Assembly: GCA_030426805.1 (NCBI GenBank)
Contig: JAUHXU010000006.1
Span: forward strand, 1 to 64,000
Reading direction: 5' to 3'
Source: a bacterium
GTDB lineage: Bacteria; Planctomycetota; JAFGQW01
Length of the DNA stretch: 64,000 nucleotides
The position numbers and the translations under genes were made by a program. Every line of letters starts with the position of its first letter. The stretch's first letter is position 1. Shown in pieces: positions 13,826 through 22,296 of this stretch. The notes below the pieces were generated by a model that saw nothing but the letters and a program-made list of their open reading frames with translations, searched no databases and was not told the origin of the DNA.

Positions 13826-14197
13826 ATGCCGCGAGTGAAGATCTCCATCAGCCGCCGCTCGCGCGACGCTCTGGTTGTAGTCAGCCAACTCGTCGTCGAG
13901 TCCGAATCTCGTCGACGATTGACCAGGAACACGGTTGCGCGCCTGCTTGCCCCGCACTGCCCCGGTTTCACCCGGGCCAAGGGGCGATACGCCGCTGGGG
14001 CGGGTGTGGAGGTGTTGCCAGTCCTCGAGAAGACGGAGGCCGGGTGGCGTGCATGGCGACTCGACACCGGCGATGACTCACCGTCCGGTTGGCAGCCACC
14101 GCTGCCTGGACGTGCCGGAAGGCTGAACTCGAGAGACAACCCGTTCGCGGACCGAAGTGCGGGTGTATGGTTGTCCGCGGAAGTCTCTGAGTGCTAG
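13826..14197 (+). CDS. Hypothetical basic protein
   Basis: 123 residues, Arg-rich (KISISRRSRDALVVVSQLV). A competing frame from 13819 looks non-coding (Arg/Gln-rich). Unrecognised. Confidence 0.5.
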   Translation: MPRVKISISRRSRDALVVVSQLVVESESRRRLTRNTVARLLAPHCPGFTRAKGRYAAGAGVEVLPVLEKTEAGWRAWRLDTGDDSPSGWQPPLPGRAGRLNSRDNPFADRSAGVWLSAEVSEC

Positions 14198-14219
14198 CCT
14201 GTGCGTGCGTTGTTGAAGC

Positions 14220-14282
14220 CACGGAACCGCGGTTGCGTGGGGACTTGGCATCGTCTGGCCGTTGACCCGCATTGCGTCGGGC
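14220..14282 (+). repeat. attC remnant, full length
   Basis: AACCGCGGTTGCGTGGGGAC on the left and GCCGTTGACCCGCATTGC followed by GTCGGGC (14276-14282) on the right. Both cores are degraded, but spacing is that of an intact site. Confidence 0.6.
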
Positions 14283-14297
14283 GAAAGAGGCCGTGGT

Positions 14298-14678
14298 GTG
14301 GAATACGTCAAGACGACCCTCGCGACTGAACCGTGCCAACCAGTGGGCAAGTCCGCTGCGTTCATGCAGCGGCTGGTGCTCGCTCTCCTTTGGTTCATCC
14401 CGCGCGGCAATCCCGACTTTGAGGCGCTCTACGATGACGTTCGCTGCTGGTATCTCGAGACCGAGCAAGACTTCCCTGTTCGGGAAGTGGGCCTCGACGA
14501 GCACGGCATACCCGTCGTCGCCGGCCCCATCGGGCGCAACTTGGGGTTCTGGACGGATGAGGACATGACGTTTCCGAGTAAGGACTACGAGGCGATCTCG
14601 CGCGAGGAGTTCGAGGCCGCCTGGTCAGAGTTCCTCGCGAAGTGGCAGCGCAAACGCAGGCGCGGCGCACCGGAGTAG
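14298..14678 (+). CDS. Conserved hypothetical protein
   Basis: 126 residues from GTG 14298, behind GAAAGAGG. FIPRGNPDFEALYDDV, REVGLDEHG, GPIGRNLGFWTDEDM match an uncharacterised family that in my memory starts near the later ATG at 14364, so the first 22 residues are doubtful. Confidence 0.7.
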   Translation: MEYVKTTLATEPCQPVGKSAAFMQRLVLALLWFIPRGNPDFEALYDDVRCWYLETEQDFPVREVGLDEHGIPVVAGPIGRNLGFWTDEDMTFPSKDYEAISREEFEAAWSEFLAKWQRKRRRGAPE

Positions 14679-14710
14679 CTGGCGGTCGTCGACCCGCGTA
14701 TCATGGAACT

Positions 14711-14896
14711 ATGAGCCGTACAAACACACTTCGCCGAGGTCTCGGGGCCTTCTTCGTCATGCAGGGTCTTCCGAGTAGCATCCTCGTGGTCGTCGCGCTG
14801 GCGCAAGGAGAGGTCTCCGTCGAGTTGTTGATCATCAGCGCGTTGAGTTTCGTGTTTCTCGCGATCGGGCTCGTCGCGATCTTCGCGCGGGATTGA
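14711..14896 (+). CDS. Small membrane protein, 61 residues
   Basis: Two hydrophobic segments (about 11-30 and 38-57) behind a basic start SRTNTLRRG. Unrecognised. Confidence 0.55.
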   Translation: MSRTNTLRRGLGAFFVMQGLPSSILVVVALAQGEVSVELLIISALSFVFLAIGLVAIFARD

Positions 14897-14912
14897 AGCC
14901 TGGGTCACTCGC

Positions 14913-15176
14913 ATGCCTGGCGTGCGGTTTGTGCCAAGTCGACCGCACCCGTTACATCGGCTGAAGGAGAGGGGCGTGGAGCCGACGGAACTGCGGATCG
15001 ACAAGGTGTGGCTTGGCCCCGGTAGGGGCAGCCAGCTACGGATCACCCACGTTCCGTCCGGCGTTTCGGTGCTCGGCGAGCCTGGCGCGACGATCGATGG
15101 CGAGTCGTTTGAACGCGAGAAAGCGCGTCTCGTCTCGAAGTTGAAGCGCAAGCTGGCGGAAGGTGGCCAGTCGTGA
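14913..15176 (+). CDS. Conserved small basic protein
   Basis: 87 residues: ELRIDKVWLGPGRGSQLRIT, VPSGVSVLGEPG and a coiled KARLVSKLKRKL tail. I recall close relatives of unknown function in Proteobacteria and Planctomycetota. Intact. Confidence 0.7.
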   Translation: MPGVRFVPSRPHPLHRLKERGVEPTELRIDKVWLGPGRGSQLRITHVPSGVSVLGEPGATIDGESFEREKARLVSKLKRKLAEGGQS

Positions 15177-15231
15177 AGATCCGGGGTTCTGGCCGGCCTG
15201 CGACTTCGTCGCTCCTGCGCGTTCGCTCAGC

Positions 15232-15753
15232 ATGGACGAGTCGCTGATGAACGGGTTCGTGAAGGTGGGCTCCGTGTATGGTCGAGAAGTGCACCTCCTC
15301 GAGGTGCCCGACTTCTGCTGGATTTCGCCCGAGCTGGATTGGCCCGCGGGGTCGTTCGTGACCCTCCTGACAGCGGACGCACGAGGCGTTGACTCGGAGA
15401 GAATCGCGAACGCGGCCCGTACGATGCTGGATGCAGGATGCGCCTACTTCTGCACATGGGGGCCGCGATGCAAGCATGTACATGACGTCATTGACGAAGT
15501 ACGGGCGATTCCGGACCCAAACCCATCAGCCGATACCGTGGTGATGACGACGTGGCATGACGATGAGTCACTGGACGAAGCGCTCTGCTTCCTTCTGTCC
15601 ACGGCGTGCCCAGCGGAGTCCTTCATCGACACGTGGCGGGGTCTCGTGGTGATCACCGTGAACCCGACGGACAGTGTGCGAGGCCGGGTCGCCTCAGCGT
15701 TGGTTGATGCGCACGCGTTCTTGGAGCGAATGTGGGCGAGCGATGACGGGTAG
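15232..15753 (+). CDS. Conserved hypothetical protein with CxWGPxCxxVHD motif
   Basis: 173 residues. CAYFCTWGPRCKHVHDVIDE and VVMTTWHDDESLDEALCF are typical of a group I recall as DUF7684-like, function unknown. ATG 15232 chosen; 15247 is possible. Overlaps the next gene by 11 bases. Confidence 0.68.
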   Translation: MDESLMNGFVKVGSVYGREVHLLEVPDFCWISPELDWPAGSFVTLLTADARGVDSERIANAARTMLDAGCAYFCTWGPRCKHVHDVIDEVRAIPDPNPSADTVVMTTWHDDESLDEALCFLLSTACPAESFIDTWRGLVVITVNPTDSVRGRVASALVDAHAFLERMWASDDG

Positions 15754-15991
15754 GCAAGATGACTTGCGGACAAGGGCAACGATCATCGTCGCTCTGGACG
15801 TCGGCGAAGAGGTCCAGGCAGCGAAGCGGTGGTTCGCCGACTGGCGCTCGATGCTCACACACGTTTCCGAGAACGAGGGATGCGGTTGCTGCGTAGACAT
15901 CTACAATGTTGAAGGTCCAGCCGCCGCGATCGCAGCGATCCCATCCGGGTTGCGATCCGACAGTGATTGGTCGAACGGCGAGGTCACCTAG
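15743..15991 (+). CDS. Conserved small protein with GCGCC motif
   Basis: 82 residues. IIVALDVGEEVQAAKRWF, HVSENEGCGCCVDIY and a C-terminal IPSGLRSDSDWS. It probably works with the preceding protein, to which it is translationally coupled. The TAG is in an attC remnant core. Confidence 0.65.
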   Translation: MTGRQDDLRTRATIIVALDVGEEVQAAKRWFADWRSMLTHVSENEGCGCCVDIYNVEGPAAAIAAIPSGLRSDSDWSNGEVT

Positions 15992-16039
15992 CTCCTGCGG
16001 GCGTCAGAGAGGGCGTGGCGCTGGCGCATTCCGTTACAC
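15986..16039 (+). repeat. attC remnant
   Basis: ACCTAGC (15986-15992) and GTTACAC (16033-16039), with the arm GCGCTGGCGCATTCC; 54 bp. Confidence 0.55.
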
Positions 16040-16051
16040 CAGCGAGTAGCG

Positions 16052-16477
16052 ATGGAAGCGATAATCGGTAGAGGCCTTGACAGCATCGTGTTCGGATGGA
16101 GTCCCGCGCGACTTCAGGACGAGTTGGGTTCCGCCGACAAGGAATACGAGTCCGACGACGGCGACCATCGCGCGTGTTACTACAAGATGCGTTGTACGTT
16201 CTGGTTCAGAGGCGATCGACTTCACTGGATCAGCTGCAGGAACCCGGGCCTGCTCTTGTTTGGCTGGCGCCTGCATGATCAGTCGTCGCAGGTCGTATTG
16301 CCATTCCTGCAAGAGCGACTCGGCGAAGCGTCCGAGGTAGACGACTACGGGGATTGGGAAAGCCACGCATTCCCGAACAGCTGTTTGGAACTGCAGTTCG
16401 AATGCGACGGATTGTCGGCAGTGTGCTTCGGTCACCTCTTCTCGGAGGACGACGAGCCGATCTGGCCGAGTGCCTGA
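16052..16477 (+). CDS. Hypothetical protein
   Basis: 141 residues. The start IIGRGLDSIVFGWSPARLQDELG resembles uncharacterised proteins with the pattern 'G...LGxSxxxLxxxLG', followed by a beta-rich body. ATG lies 12 bases after the attC remnant core. No function known. Confidence 0.65.
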   Translation: MEAIIGRGLDSIVFGWSPARLQDELGSADKEYESDDGDHRACYYKMRCTFWFRGDRLHWISCRNPGLLLFGWRLHDQSSQVVLPFLQERLGEASEVDDYGDWESHAFPNSCLELQFECDGLSAVCFGHLFSEDDEPIWPSA

Positions 16478-16499
16478 TCGGCGAACGGAGACGGGAACG

Positions 16500-17072
16500 A
16501 TGTCCGAGCTGGAGACAGAGACGAATCTCTATCTGTTCCACGAGTTCGGCGTCGAGGGCGACGAGCGAGCCGTGTCTGCGAGTTGGCCGTTCCAGTTGCG
16601 TCGCGTCGCCGAGTCGTTTGGTCAAGTCGTGTTCGAGTTCGAGGATGAGCAGCCGTACTTCGCGCTTGGCGGCACGGAGTTCGACGTGATGCCGAAGGCG
16701 GGAATGGACGTCGCCGACTTGGAAACCCAGACCCGCGGAAGCGAGTGGATCGCGGCACGTGATCCCGTGGATCTCGAGACGAGCCGTCCTGGGGATGTGT
16801 CGCTTCCGTCGATGTTGGAGCGGAGAAAGCGCCTTCTGCACCTCGCCGACGATGCGTGCGGAGAAGGTGCCCTTGTCCTGATCGGAGTCTACCTGCGCAC
16901 CGAGGGTCGCTACATCGCTCTCGTGGCGCAGCCAGGGCACTCCCGGGCTTTGGCCTTGGGACTCGAGTCCGTTCCACGGCGTGTCGAGTTCCCGGATGCG
17001 CCGTCCTGGCGACGCTTGGCATGGGCCGTTGGGACTTGGTTGGATGCGAGCCGCGACCCGGGAGTCGGTTAG
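16500..17072 (+). CDS. Hypothetical protein
   Basis: 190 residues, acidic, soluble, begins SELETETNLYLFHEFGVEG. ATG behind GGAGACGGGAACG. Unrecognised. The TAG sits at an attC trace. Confidence 0.65.
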   Translation: MSELETETNLYLFHEFGVEGDERAVSASWPFQLRRVAESFGQVVFEFEDEQPYFALGGTEFDVMPKAGMDVADLETQTRGSEWIAARDPVDLETSRPGDVSLPSMLERRKRLLHLADDACGEGALVLIGVYLRTEGRYIALVAQPGHSRALALGLESVPRRVEFPDAPSWRRLAWAVGTWLDASRDPGVG

Positions 17073-17098
17073 CCCGCGGCTGGAGTCACGCGTTGGAC
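17066..17098 (+). repeat. attC remnant lacking one arm
   Basis: GGTTAGCCCGCGGCTGGAG keeps the left arm and GTTGGAC (17092-17098) the right core; the tip and right arm are deleted. Confidence 0.45.
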
Positions 17099-17106
17099 GG
17101 AACAGG

Positions 17107-17415
17107 ATGTCGTCGATGCCAGAACGCCGAGACTCAGCCAGAAGCTCCGGGATCATTGGACTCGCATACACGCTCGTGTTGCTGCTGTCCGCCTACGCAT
17201 TGATGATCAACACCCTCACGATCGCGGGCAACGACTACCGCTGGGTTGTCGTCCAGGCCCTCGTATGCGGCGGGCTCTCCACCGCAGTGGCCGTGATGAT
17301 ATGGAAGCGAGTGCCCGCTCCAGCTGCTCTGGTGTTGGCTGCCTGCGTGTTCGCGAATCTCTGGACGCTGTTCGACGCCGGGTTCCGAAGGCTGCCCGCG
17401 GTGATGGGTTGGTAG
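17107..17415 (+). CDS. Small membrane protein
   Basis: 102 residues, three helices (about 16-38, 45-66, 71-90) behind a basic N-terminus; ATG preceded by GGAACAGG. Unrecognised. Confidence 0.6.
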   Translation: MSSMPERRDSARSSGIIGLAYTLVLLLSAYALMINTLTIAGNDYRWVVVQALVCGGLSTAVAVMIWKRVPAPAALVLAACVFANLWTLFDAGFRRLPAVMGW

Positions 17416-17684
17416 CTCATTGGCCGAGGGCGTGTCCGGAACTGGACCATCGGTGAGAAGGGCTGCGCGCGAGCCGGGGGACTCCGGCCAGGCCGTCCTC
17501 GAAGCCAGCGTCCGCACTGCACCAAGCCACCGGCGCGGGACAGACGCATCTCGAGTTCTGTGTAGACCGGACTGCCTACGTGCCTCGTGTCATCCGCTCC
17601 CTGCGCGGCGGCATGTGGTAGAGTGCTTCTGGGTCGTCGACAATCCGCAGAGCTTCGTGAGGCGAAGGAGAGCGCACAGCGCTG
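17416..17684. other. Intergenic stretch without clear gene
   Basis: About 270 bases with no credible frame and no clear attC. A TAGAGT hexamer at 17614-17619 could be a weak -10. Confidence 0.4.
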
Positions 17685-18224
17685 ATGAGGCTCCCACCCG
17701 AAGAACTAGCAAGCATGTGGACGCGCGTCTTCCAGGGAAACAACCCGTCCCAAGACCCGTTTCGCCCTCGCCTGAAGGAACGGGCCCTCTTCTTCCCGGT
17801 TCGAACGCCGCTTCTCTCGGAGGAGCACTACGCGGCTGTGCTCGCTGGCGCTCGTGCGGTCGGAGACGAGTGGATCATCGTCTCGGACTCCGGCGCAGCC
17901 GCGGTCCTGCTCAACTACACGCCGAGGCAAGACAAGCTGGCCGATGACCACTGGCAAGTAGGCGTGGCGGACGGATACGGAGCGTACGAGTCGATCACGC
18001 TGCTGGACGACAGCACGTTCTGTTCGCCGCAGGGGCTCTGGGCCGTGCTCGTCGATCACGACAGCGAGCATGCTCAAGTCGCCGGGAACGAGCCGTTCAT
18101 GCGAGCGGTGCGCGATCACTACCCGAATACGAGCGAGGATCTTCACGCGTTCGTCGACTATTGGAAGACGCGGACGTACCAGTACTTCGTCGATGGCGTA
18201 GTAGATAGCGTGCGAAGCCGGTGA
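17685..18224 (+). CDS. Hypothetical protein, paralogue of 20398-21012
   Basis: 179 residues. LLSEEHYAAVLAGARAVGD, LLDDSTFCSPQGLWAVLVD and a C-terminal EDLHAFVDYWKTR align with the later gene in order and spacing, with low but clear identity. Two such genes within 3 kb suggest cassette-borne paralogues. Function unknown; the size and acidity would suit an immunity protein, but that is a guess. Confidence 0.68.
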   Translation: MRLPPEELASMWTRVFQGNNPSQDPFRPRLKERALFFPVRTPLLSEEHYAAVLAGARAVGDEWIIVSDSGAAAVLLNYTPRQDKLADDHWQVGVADGYGAYESITLLDDSTFCSPQGLWAVLVDHDSEHAQVAGNEPFMRAVRDHYPNTSEDLHAFVDYWKTRTYQYFVDGVVDSVRSR

Positions 18225-18330
18225 GTCGTGGCGACTCTCGGCGAGGTAGCGACACGCTACCGGCCCCGAGCGTGCACGGCCGAGTGTGCGCCTCGTCGCC
18301 GAACCAGATCACGCTAGGGTGAGCACGAAC

Positions 18331-19167
18331 ATGGTACCCGCGCTGACGATTCCTCAGTGGACACTGCTGTCGGTGTTGTGTGCGCTGAACATCGGGATTG
18401 CCGGGGTGCACGTAGTCCATGGCTGGAATTGCTGGGGCTTCTACTCGGGAGCGTTCACGAACCATCGGTTGGTGGACGGCTTGGTGCTGCTCCTGTGCGC
18501 AGCTGCGCTCTACTGTCTGGTTACCGCGACGAGCGTGCGAGGCTTCTGCGCCCGGTTGTCGGTGGTCGCTGCATTCCTCGGTGCATCCGCGTTCTTCTAC
18601 CACCAGGGTGCCCGGGCCCTCTACATCTCCTTCCATCACCAGCCGCTCGGGAGGATCCACCTGTTTCTCGCCTCACTCAACCTCGGCATTGCAGTTCTCT
18701 CCCTCCTCGGCGGCCGGGCGAAGTGGAGGCTGCCGAACCGCGCCGCGCCGCCTTCGCCGGGCGCACCGTCAGCGGAGCGCCAGCCGCCACGCGAACGACG
18801 GAAGAGCACGGCCATGCTGCGCGTCCTGGTCGTCGCTGCGATCGTGTCGTGCGTGGTCTCGGCTGGCGCCACCTTGTTGGAAGGGGTGTCGGAGGTGAAC
18901 AACAAGATCGGACAGACCATCGCCAAGCACCTCGAGGAGGGGGTGCTACTCGACCTGCGAACGGCGCAAGAACTGCACTCCGTTTGGAGTGTGTTTCAGC
19001 GTGAGTCCTGGATCCGAGCGTTCTGGCTCGAGCGGTTTCCCGGCGTGTGGTTGTATACGTTCGCGAGCTGCGTGCTCGTGGGGCTCTTCGTGACGCGCGC
19101 AGATCGACGCGATACGCTGGTGCATGGCGTCGCTGCAGGAAGCGGCGAGGCCTCGCCCCGCCGCTGA
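18331..19167 (+). CDS. Membrane protein with two hydrophobic blocks
   Basis: 278 residues from ATG 18331. Four helices in the first 130 residues, a Pro/Arg-rich linker (PPSPGAPSAERQPPRERR), then a helix at about 165-185 and another near 245-265. The C-terminus (SGEASPRR) is encoded by the attC remnant that follows. Unrecognised. Confidence 0.6.
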   Translation: MVPALTIPQWTLLSVLCALNIGIAGVHVVHGWNCWGFYSGAFTNHRLVDGLVLLLCAAALYCLVTATSVRGFCARLSVVAAFLGASAFFYHQGARALYISFHHQPLGRIHLFLASLNLGIAVLSLLGGRAKWRLPNRAAPPSPGAPSAERQPPRERRKSTAMLRVLVVAAIVSCVVSAGATLLEGVSEVNNKIGQTIAKHLEEGVLLDLRTAQELHSVWSVFQRESWIRAFWLERFPGVWLYTFASCVLVGLFVTRADRRDTLVHGVAAGSGEASPRR

Positions 19168-19185
19168 GCCGGAGAGCCGTCGGAC
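19146..19185 (+). repeat. attC remnant, right half
   Basis: GAGGCCTCGCCCCGCCGCTG, then GTCGGAC (19179-19185). Confidence 0.55.
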
Positions 19186-19216
19186 GGCGTTCACTTCTTG
19201 GAGACGTCACGCTGCC

Positions 19217-19831
19217 GTGGAAGAGTGGATCGAGTTCGACGAGCCGTCAGCGCAGCGAGCGGTCGCCGCCCTGGGCCGAGCGTTGCCGTGGATCGATCTG
19301 GCTGTAGCGGCTTGCGCCCTCGTCTCGATCATCTTGACTGCGTTCTTTGGATTCGACTTGGGGCTGAGCGGCCTCGGCGTGCTGGTCAAGATCGCGGCGG
19401 TCTTGACCACCCTGGCGGCCCCGCTGTGGTTCCTCGGTCGAGCCCTGCAGTTGCTCATCGCGCGGCAGTCGAGTCGGCGGTCCGCCTTCGCTCGCGCGAT
19501 CGGTGTAGTAGCCGTGATCGCCCTCAACGCTGCCATGCTCCGAAGCGATCTACCGGCCAAGAGCTTCGTTTGGCGACGGATGGATGAGTTCGAGGCGATC
19601 GTTCGGGGGGAGAAGGACACCGCGAAGAGTGCCTACGGGGTCACGCGCTACAAGGGCCGAATCGTGATCCGGTATCCGATGTGGGACAACTGGTTGGACA
19701 CGTTCAACGTCGTCTACGATCCCTCGCGAACGCTGCGGCTCGACGGTGACGAGGAAGACTGGATTTGGCATCGCGGCAGCATCGAGAGCGTCAGGCACTT
19801 GTGGGGCCCGTGGTACTCGGCAATATACTAG
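19217..19831 (+). CDS. Membrane protein with C-terminal VYDPxR / GPWY domain
   Basis: 204 residues from GTG 19217; an ATG at 19124 would overlap the previous gene and attC remnant. Membrane helices at about 24-44, 50-74 and 90-108, then SFVWRRMDEFEAIVRG, FNVVYDPSRTL and ESVRHLWGPWYSAIY. Same family as the protein at 7501. Confidence 0.7.
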   Translation: MEEWIEFDEPSAQRAVAALGRALPWIDLAVAACALVSIILTAFFGFDLGLSGLGVLVKIAAVLTTLAAPLWFLGRALQLLIARQSSRRSAFARAIGVVAVIALNAAMLRSDLPAKSFVWRRMDEFEAIVRGEKDTAKSAYGVTRYKGRIVIRYPMWDNWLDTFNVVYDPSRTLRLDGDEEDWIWHRGSIESVRHLWGPWYSAIY

Positions 19832-19870
19832 CGGAGCCGCGGAGTGCCGATCGTTCAGACTGGCCGCGAC

Positions 19871-19910
19871 GAGAGATGGCCGGCCCTTCGGGTCGCCGCT
19901 CACGTATGTG
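19871..19910 (+). repeat. attC remnant, centre
   Basis: GACGAGAGATGGCCGGCCC then TTCGGGTCGCCGCTCACG keeps the tip and part of the right arm; both cores are lost. Confidence 0.4.
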
Positions 19911-19935
19911 GGCGAACCATACCGGGAGAAGGCAG

Positions 19936-20340
19936 ATGGGAACGTGGGGACACGGCACCTTCGACGGCGACACCGCTTTGGATTGGCTCGGCGAGATGAT
20001 CGAGTCCGAGGATCGCGTCGCCTTTCTACGACGATCGATCGTCGATGCGACCGCTGATGGCTACCTCGAGCTTGACGATTGCGTGGCCACCCTGGCCGCC
20101 GCGGAGATCGTGGCGGCCGTGCTCAGTGGTCCGCGAGCGGGCGTGCCCGAAGATGCGCTGGAGCTGATCACGGAACTCGACGTTGCCGATGTGCGACCAC
20201 TGGCCGAGCCGGCGGCGAGGGGCGCCGCGCGCGTGCTGAAGGCCGAGTCGGAATTGAACGAGCTCTGGTCGGAGAGCGCTGAGGAATACCCTCGCTGGAG
20301 AAGCGGCGTCGAGGAGCTCGTGCAGAAGTTGGCAGGCTGA
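19936..20340 (+). CDS. DUF4259 protein
   Basis: 134 residues starting MGTWGHGTFDGDTALDWLGE, the hallmark of DUF4259 (PF14078 as I recall), followed by a helical acidic body. The family is widespread and uncharacterised; members often sit beside toxin-immunity genes. ATG preceded by GGGAGAAGGCAG. Confidence 0.85.
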   Translation: MGTWGHGTFDGDTALDWLGEMIESEDRVAFLRRSIVDATADGYLELDDCVATLAAAEIVAAVLSGPRAGVPEDALELITELDVADVRPLAEPAARGAARVLKAESELNELWSESAEEYPRWRSGVEELVQKLAG

Positions 20341-20397
20341 ACTCGCGGGCGATACCGGCTGGATGCGACGGATGCGAATAGCGTCGAGGCTCGGCGG

Positions 20398-21012
20398 ATG
20401 CTGTCGCCGGAGCTGCTCCGGGCACTGACGGAACTAGAGGCGCACATGCGCGATTCGAGTGCCATGACTCACATATCAGCGGTGAAAGACCCTCGCGTCC
20501 TGGAGCCACTCTGGAGCGCCGTGTTCGATTCCGGAGACGCGTTCGGTGCGCCGTTTCAGCCGCGCATCTCGCAGGTCATCGCCTTCTATCCAACGGCGAA
20601 CTACCGTCTGACCGAAGCACAATACTCTGCAGTCCTCGCGGGGATTCGATGCCTTGGCGAAGACGAGTTCTTCATCTCGCACACCGAGCGGGCACGCGGT
20701 GCGTTCGACCCGCGCGAGTCGGGAGAGCACGTCGACGACTGGAGCTGCCAGCTGCCCACCTACGCCGAGTATGTGAGCACTCCTGTTTTTCTCGAGAACG
20801 CGCTCTACTCCGCGAGTGGGGCGTGGGGTGTCCTGCTCTCCCACGAGGAGCACGCCGTGCTCGGAGGAACCGCGGCTTTTGTCGGCGCGGTGAAGGAGTC
20901 CTACCACGAGTGGCGAGACGACCTTCGACGCCTCGCCGAGTTCTGGCGCGCAAACCCTCACGGAGATTGGATCGAGGCGTTCGTCGCACGATGTGGGCGG
21001 ACAGATACGTGA
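20398..21012 (+). CDS. Hypothetical protein, paralogue of 17685-18224
   Basis: 204 residues. RLTEAQYSAVLAGIRCLGE, YSASGAWGVLLSHEEHAVLG and DLRRLAEFWRA correspond to the elements of the gene at 17685. Start uncertain (ATG at 20398, 20446 or 20464). Overlaps the next gene. Confidence 0.65.
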   Translation: MLSPELLRALTELEAHMRDSSAMTHISAVKDPRVLEPLWSAVFDSGDAFGAPFQPRISQVIAFYPTANYRLTEAQYSAVLAGIRCLGEDEFFISHTERARGAFDPRESGEHVDDWSCQLPTYAEYVSTPVFLENALYSASGAWGVLLSHEEHAVLGGTAAFVGAVKESYHEWRDDLRRLAEFWRANPHGDWIEAFVARCGRTDT

Positions 21013-21455
21013 CCCCGAACAACGAGATTGCTCCACAGCGGATCCGAATCGCCCCCGACGATTACAGGATCGAACGTGCCGGCAGGGCTGCGGATGGAAG
21101 CCAGTTCTTCCTCACCGGCTTGTTTGTGGGGCGGACGGATCATCACCCGGGTAGCGAATACGTCGCGACCTTTCGCTGGAATCCGGACGGCACGTTCCGG
21201 GACGCGAAGATCACCGATCTCGGACCCCGTGCCACCCTGACAGACGAAGCGTACGAGGAGGCGATCAAGGTCCACGAGAACGCGCTCGGGTCGTTCGTCA
21301 TCGCGCCGATCGAGGTCGCACCCTTCGGCTTGGAGCGTGAGGGGGTGACCTTCGGCCTGATCTACACGACGTTCGAGGGGTCGGAGTGGGTCGAACTGCA
21401 GCCAGGCAACCACGTGGCCTTCACGCCACCCTGGGACGGAGCGTACGATACGTAG
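20991..21455 (+). CDS. Conserved hypothetical protein (DDYRIERAGR...QFFLT family)
   Basis: 154 residues from ATG, or 148 from GTG 21009 that overlaps the preceding TGA. PQRIRIAPDDYRIERAGRA, SQFFLTGLF, FRDAKITDLGPRATL, IEVAPFGLEREGVTFGLI and VELQPGNHVAF match an uncharacterised family I recognise from many genomes. Beta-rich, cytosolic. Confidence 0.72.
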   Translation: MWADRYVTPNNEIAPQRIRIAPDDYRIERAGRAADGSQFFLTGLFVGRTDHHPGSEYVATFRWNPDGTFRDAKITDLGPRATLTDEAYEEAIKVHENALGSFVIAPIEVAPFGLEREGVTFGLIYTTFEGSEWVELQPGNHVAFTPPWDGAYDT

Positions 21456-21523
21456 ACGTTCGGTCGTTGCTGCGTCGGGCAGGCGCCTCGGTGACGATCC
21501 GGGGACCTTGATGGAGGCGAGGC

Positions 21524-21829
21524 TTGAGCTACCGACGTGACAAGGCAGCGAGTTGTGAGTGGACCCACTGGGTCATCTCGCACAGGAAGAGGCTTCTCGC
21601 GTGCGGCGTGCCGTCACAGGTGTTCGAGAAGGAGCAAGCCTGGCGCGACTTCCTGGACCATGGATACTACTCGAACGCGCATGGCCAGCCCGCGTTGATC
21701 GATGTTGATGAAATGCCGGACGCTGAGGCGCTCGCGTTGTGTGTGTTCCTCGAGGAGCATGAGGGTGAGGATTGCAGTACGCTCGGCCTACTGCAGTTTC
21801 GCTTCAAGCGTGGGAGCCACTCGTGCTGA
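21524..21829 (+). CDS. Hypothetical protein
   Basis: 101 residues, TTG start behind GGAGGCGAGG. Contains WVISHRKRLLACGVPSQVF and an acidic tail. Unrecognised. Confidence 0.6.
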   Translation: MSYRRDKAASCEWTHWVISHRKRLLACGVPSQVFEKEQAWRDFLDHGYYSNAHGQPALIDVDEMPDAEALALCVFLEEHEGEDCSTLGLLQFRFKRGSHSC

Positions 21830-21886
21830 TCGACGCTTGGGGGCGGGCGAGACCTCGTCACGTCGGTCGACGATCCGGAGAGACAG

Positions 21887-22255
21887 ATGTTGAAGTGGGA
21901 CCCGGTCGACGTGATGACGTGCTTGGAGGCGGAGCCTGTCGTCACGGAGTACGCGGTGAGTCACACGTACACGGTGGCAAGAGACGGGATGCAGCTGCGT
22001 CTGACCGTCTTCCAGCACATTGGCGATGTCCACGTCTCGGTGTTTCGGGACGGCGTGGGGCCGCCGGTCGTCGAGTGTCGTCTCCTGGAATGCGACGCGT
22101 GCCGCCGCGTCACCGACAAGCGTGGCGAGTTCCTGGAGTTCGCAGCCGGCCGGCTCTTCGGCGACAGGTATGATGGGGACTCCGTGATCCCGTATGGCGT
22201 TCGGATCCGCGTGACGCCGTCGATCCAAGTCGAGTTCTTCAAGTACTACGCTTGA
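21887..22255 (+). CDS. Conserved hypothetical protein
   Basis: 122 residues. MQLRLTVFQHIGDVHVSVF, GEFLEFAAGRLFGDRYDG and YGVRIRVTPSIQVEFF follow a family pattern I recall without known function. A CDAC pair lies at about residues 69-72. ATG preceded by GGAGAGACAG. Confidence 0.68.
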   Translation: MLKWDPVDVMTCLEAEPVVTEYAVSHTYTVARDGMQLRLTVFQHIGDVHVSVFRDGVGPPVVECRLLECDACRRVTDKRGEFLEFAAGRLFGDRYDGDSVIPYGVRIRVTPSIQVEFFKYYA

Positions 22256-22296
22256 GTGCGGGTGTCTCGCATCCGTTGAAACGTGCTGGAGGAGTG

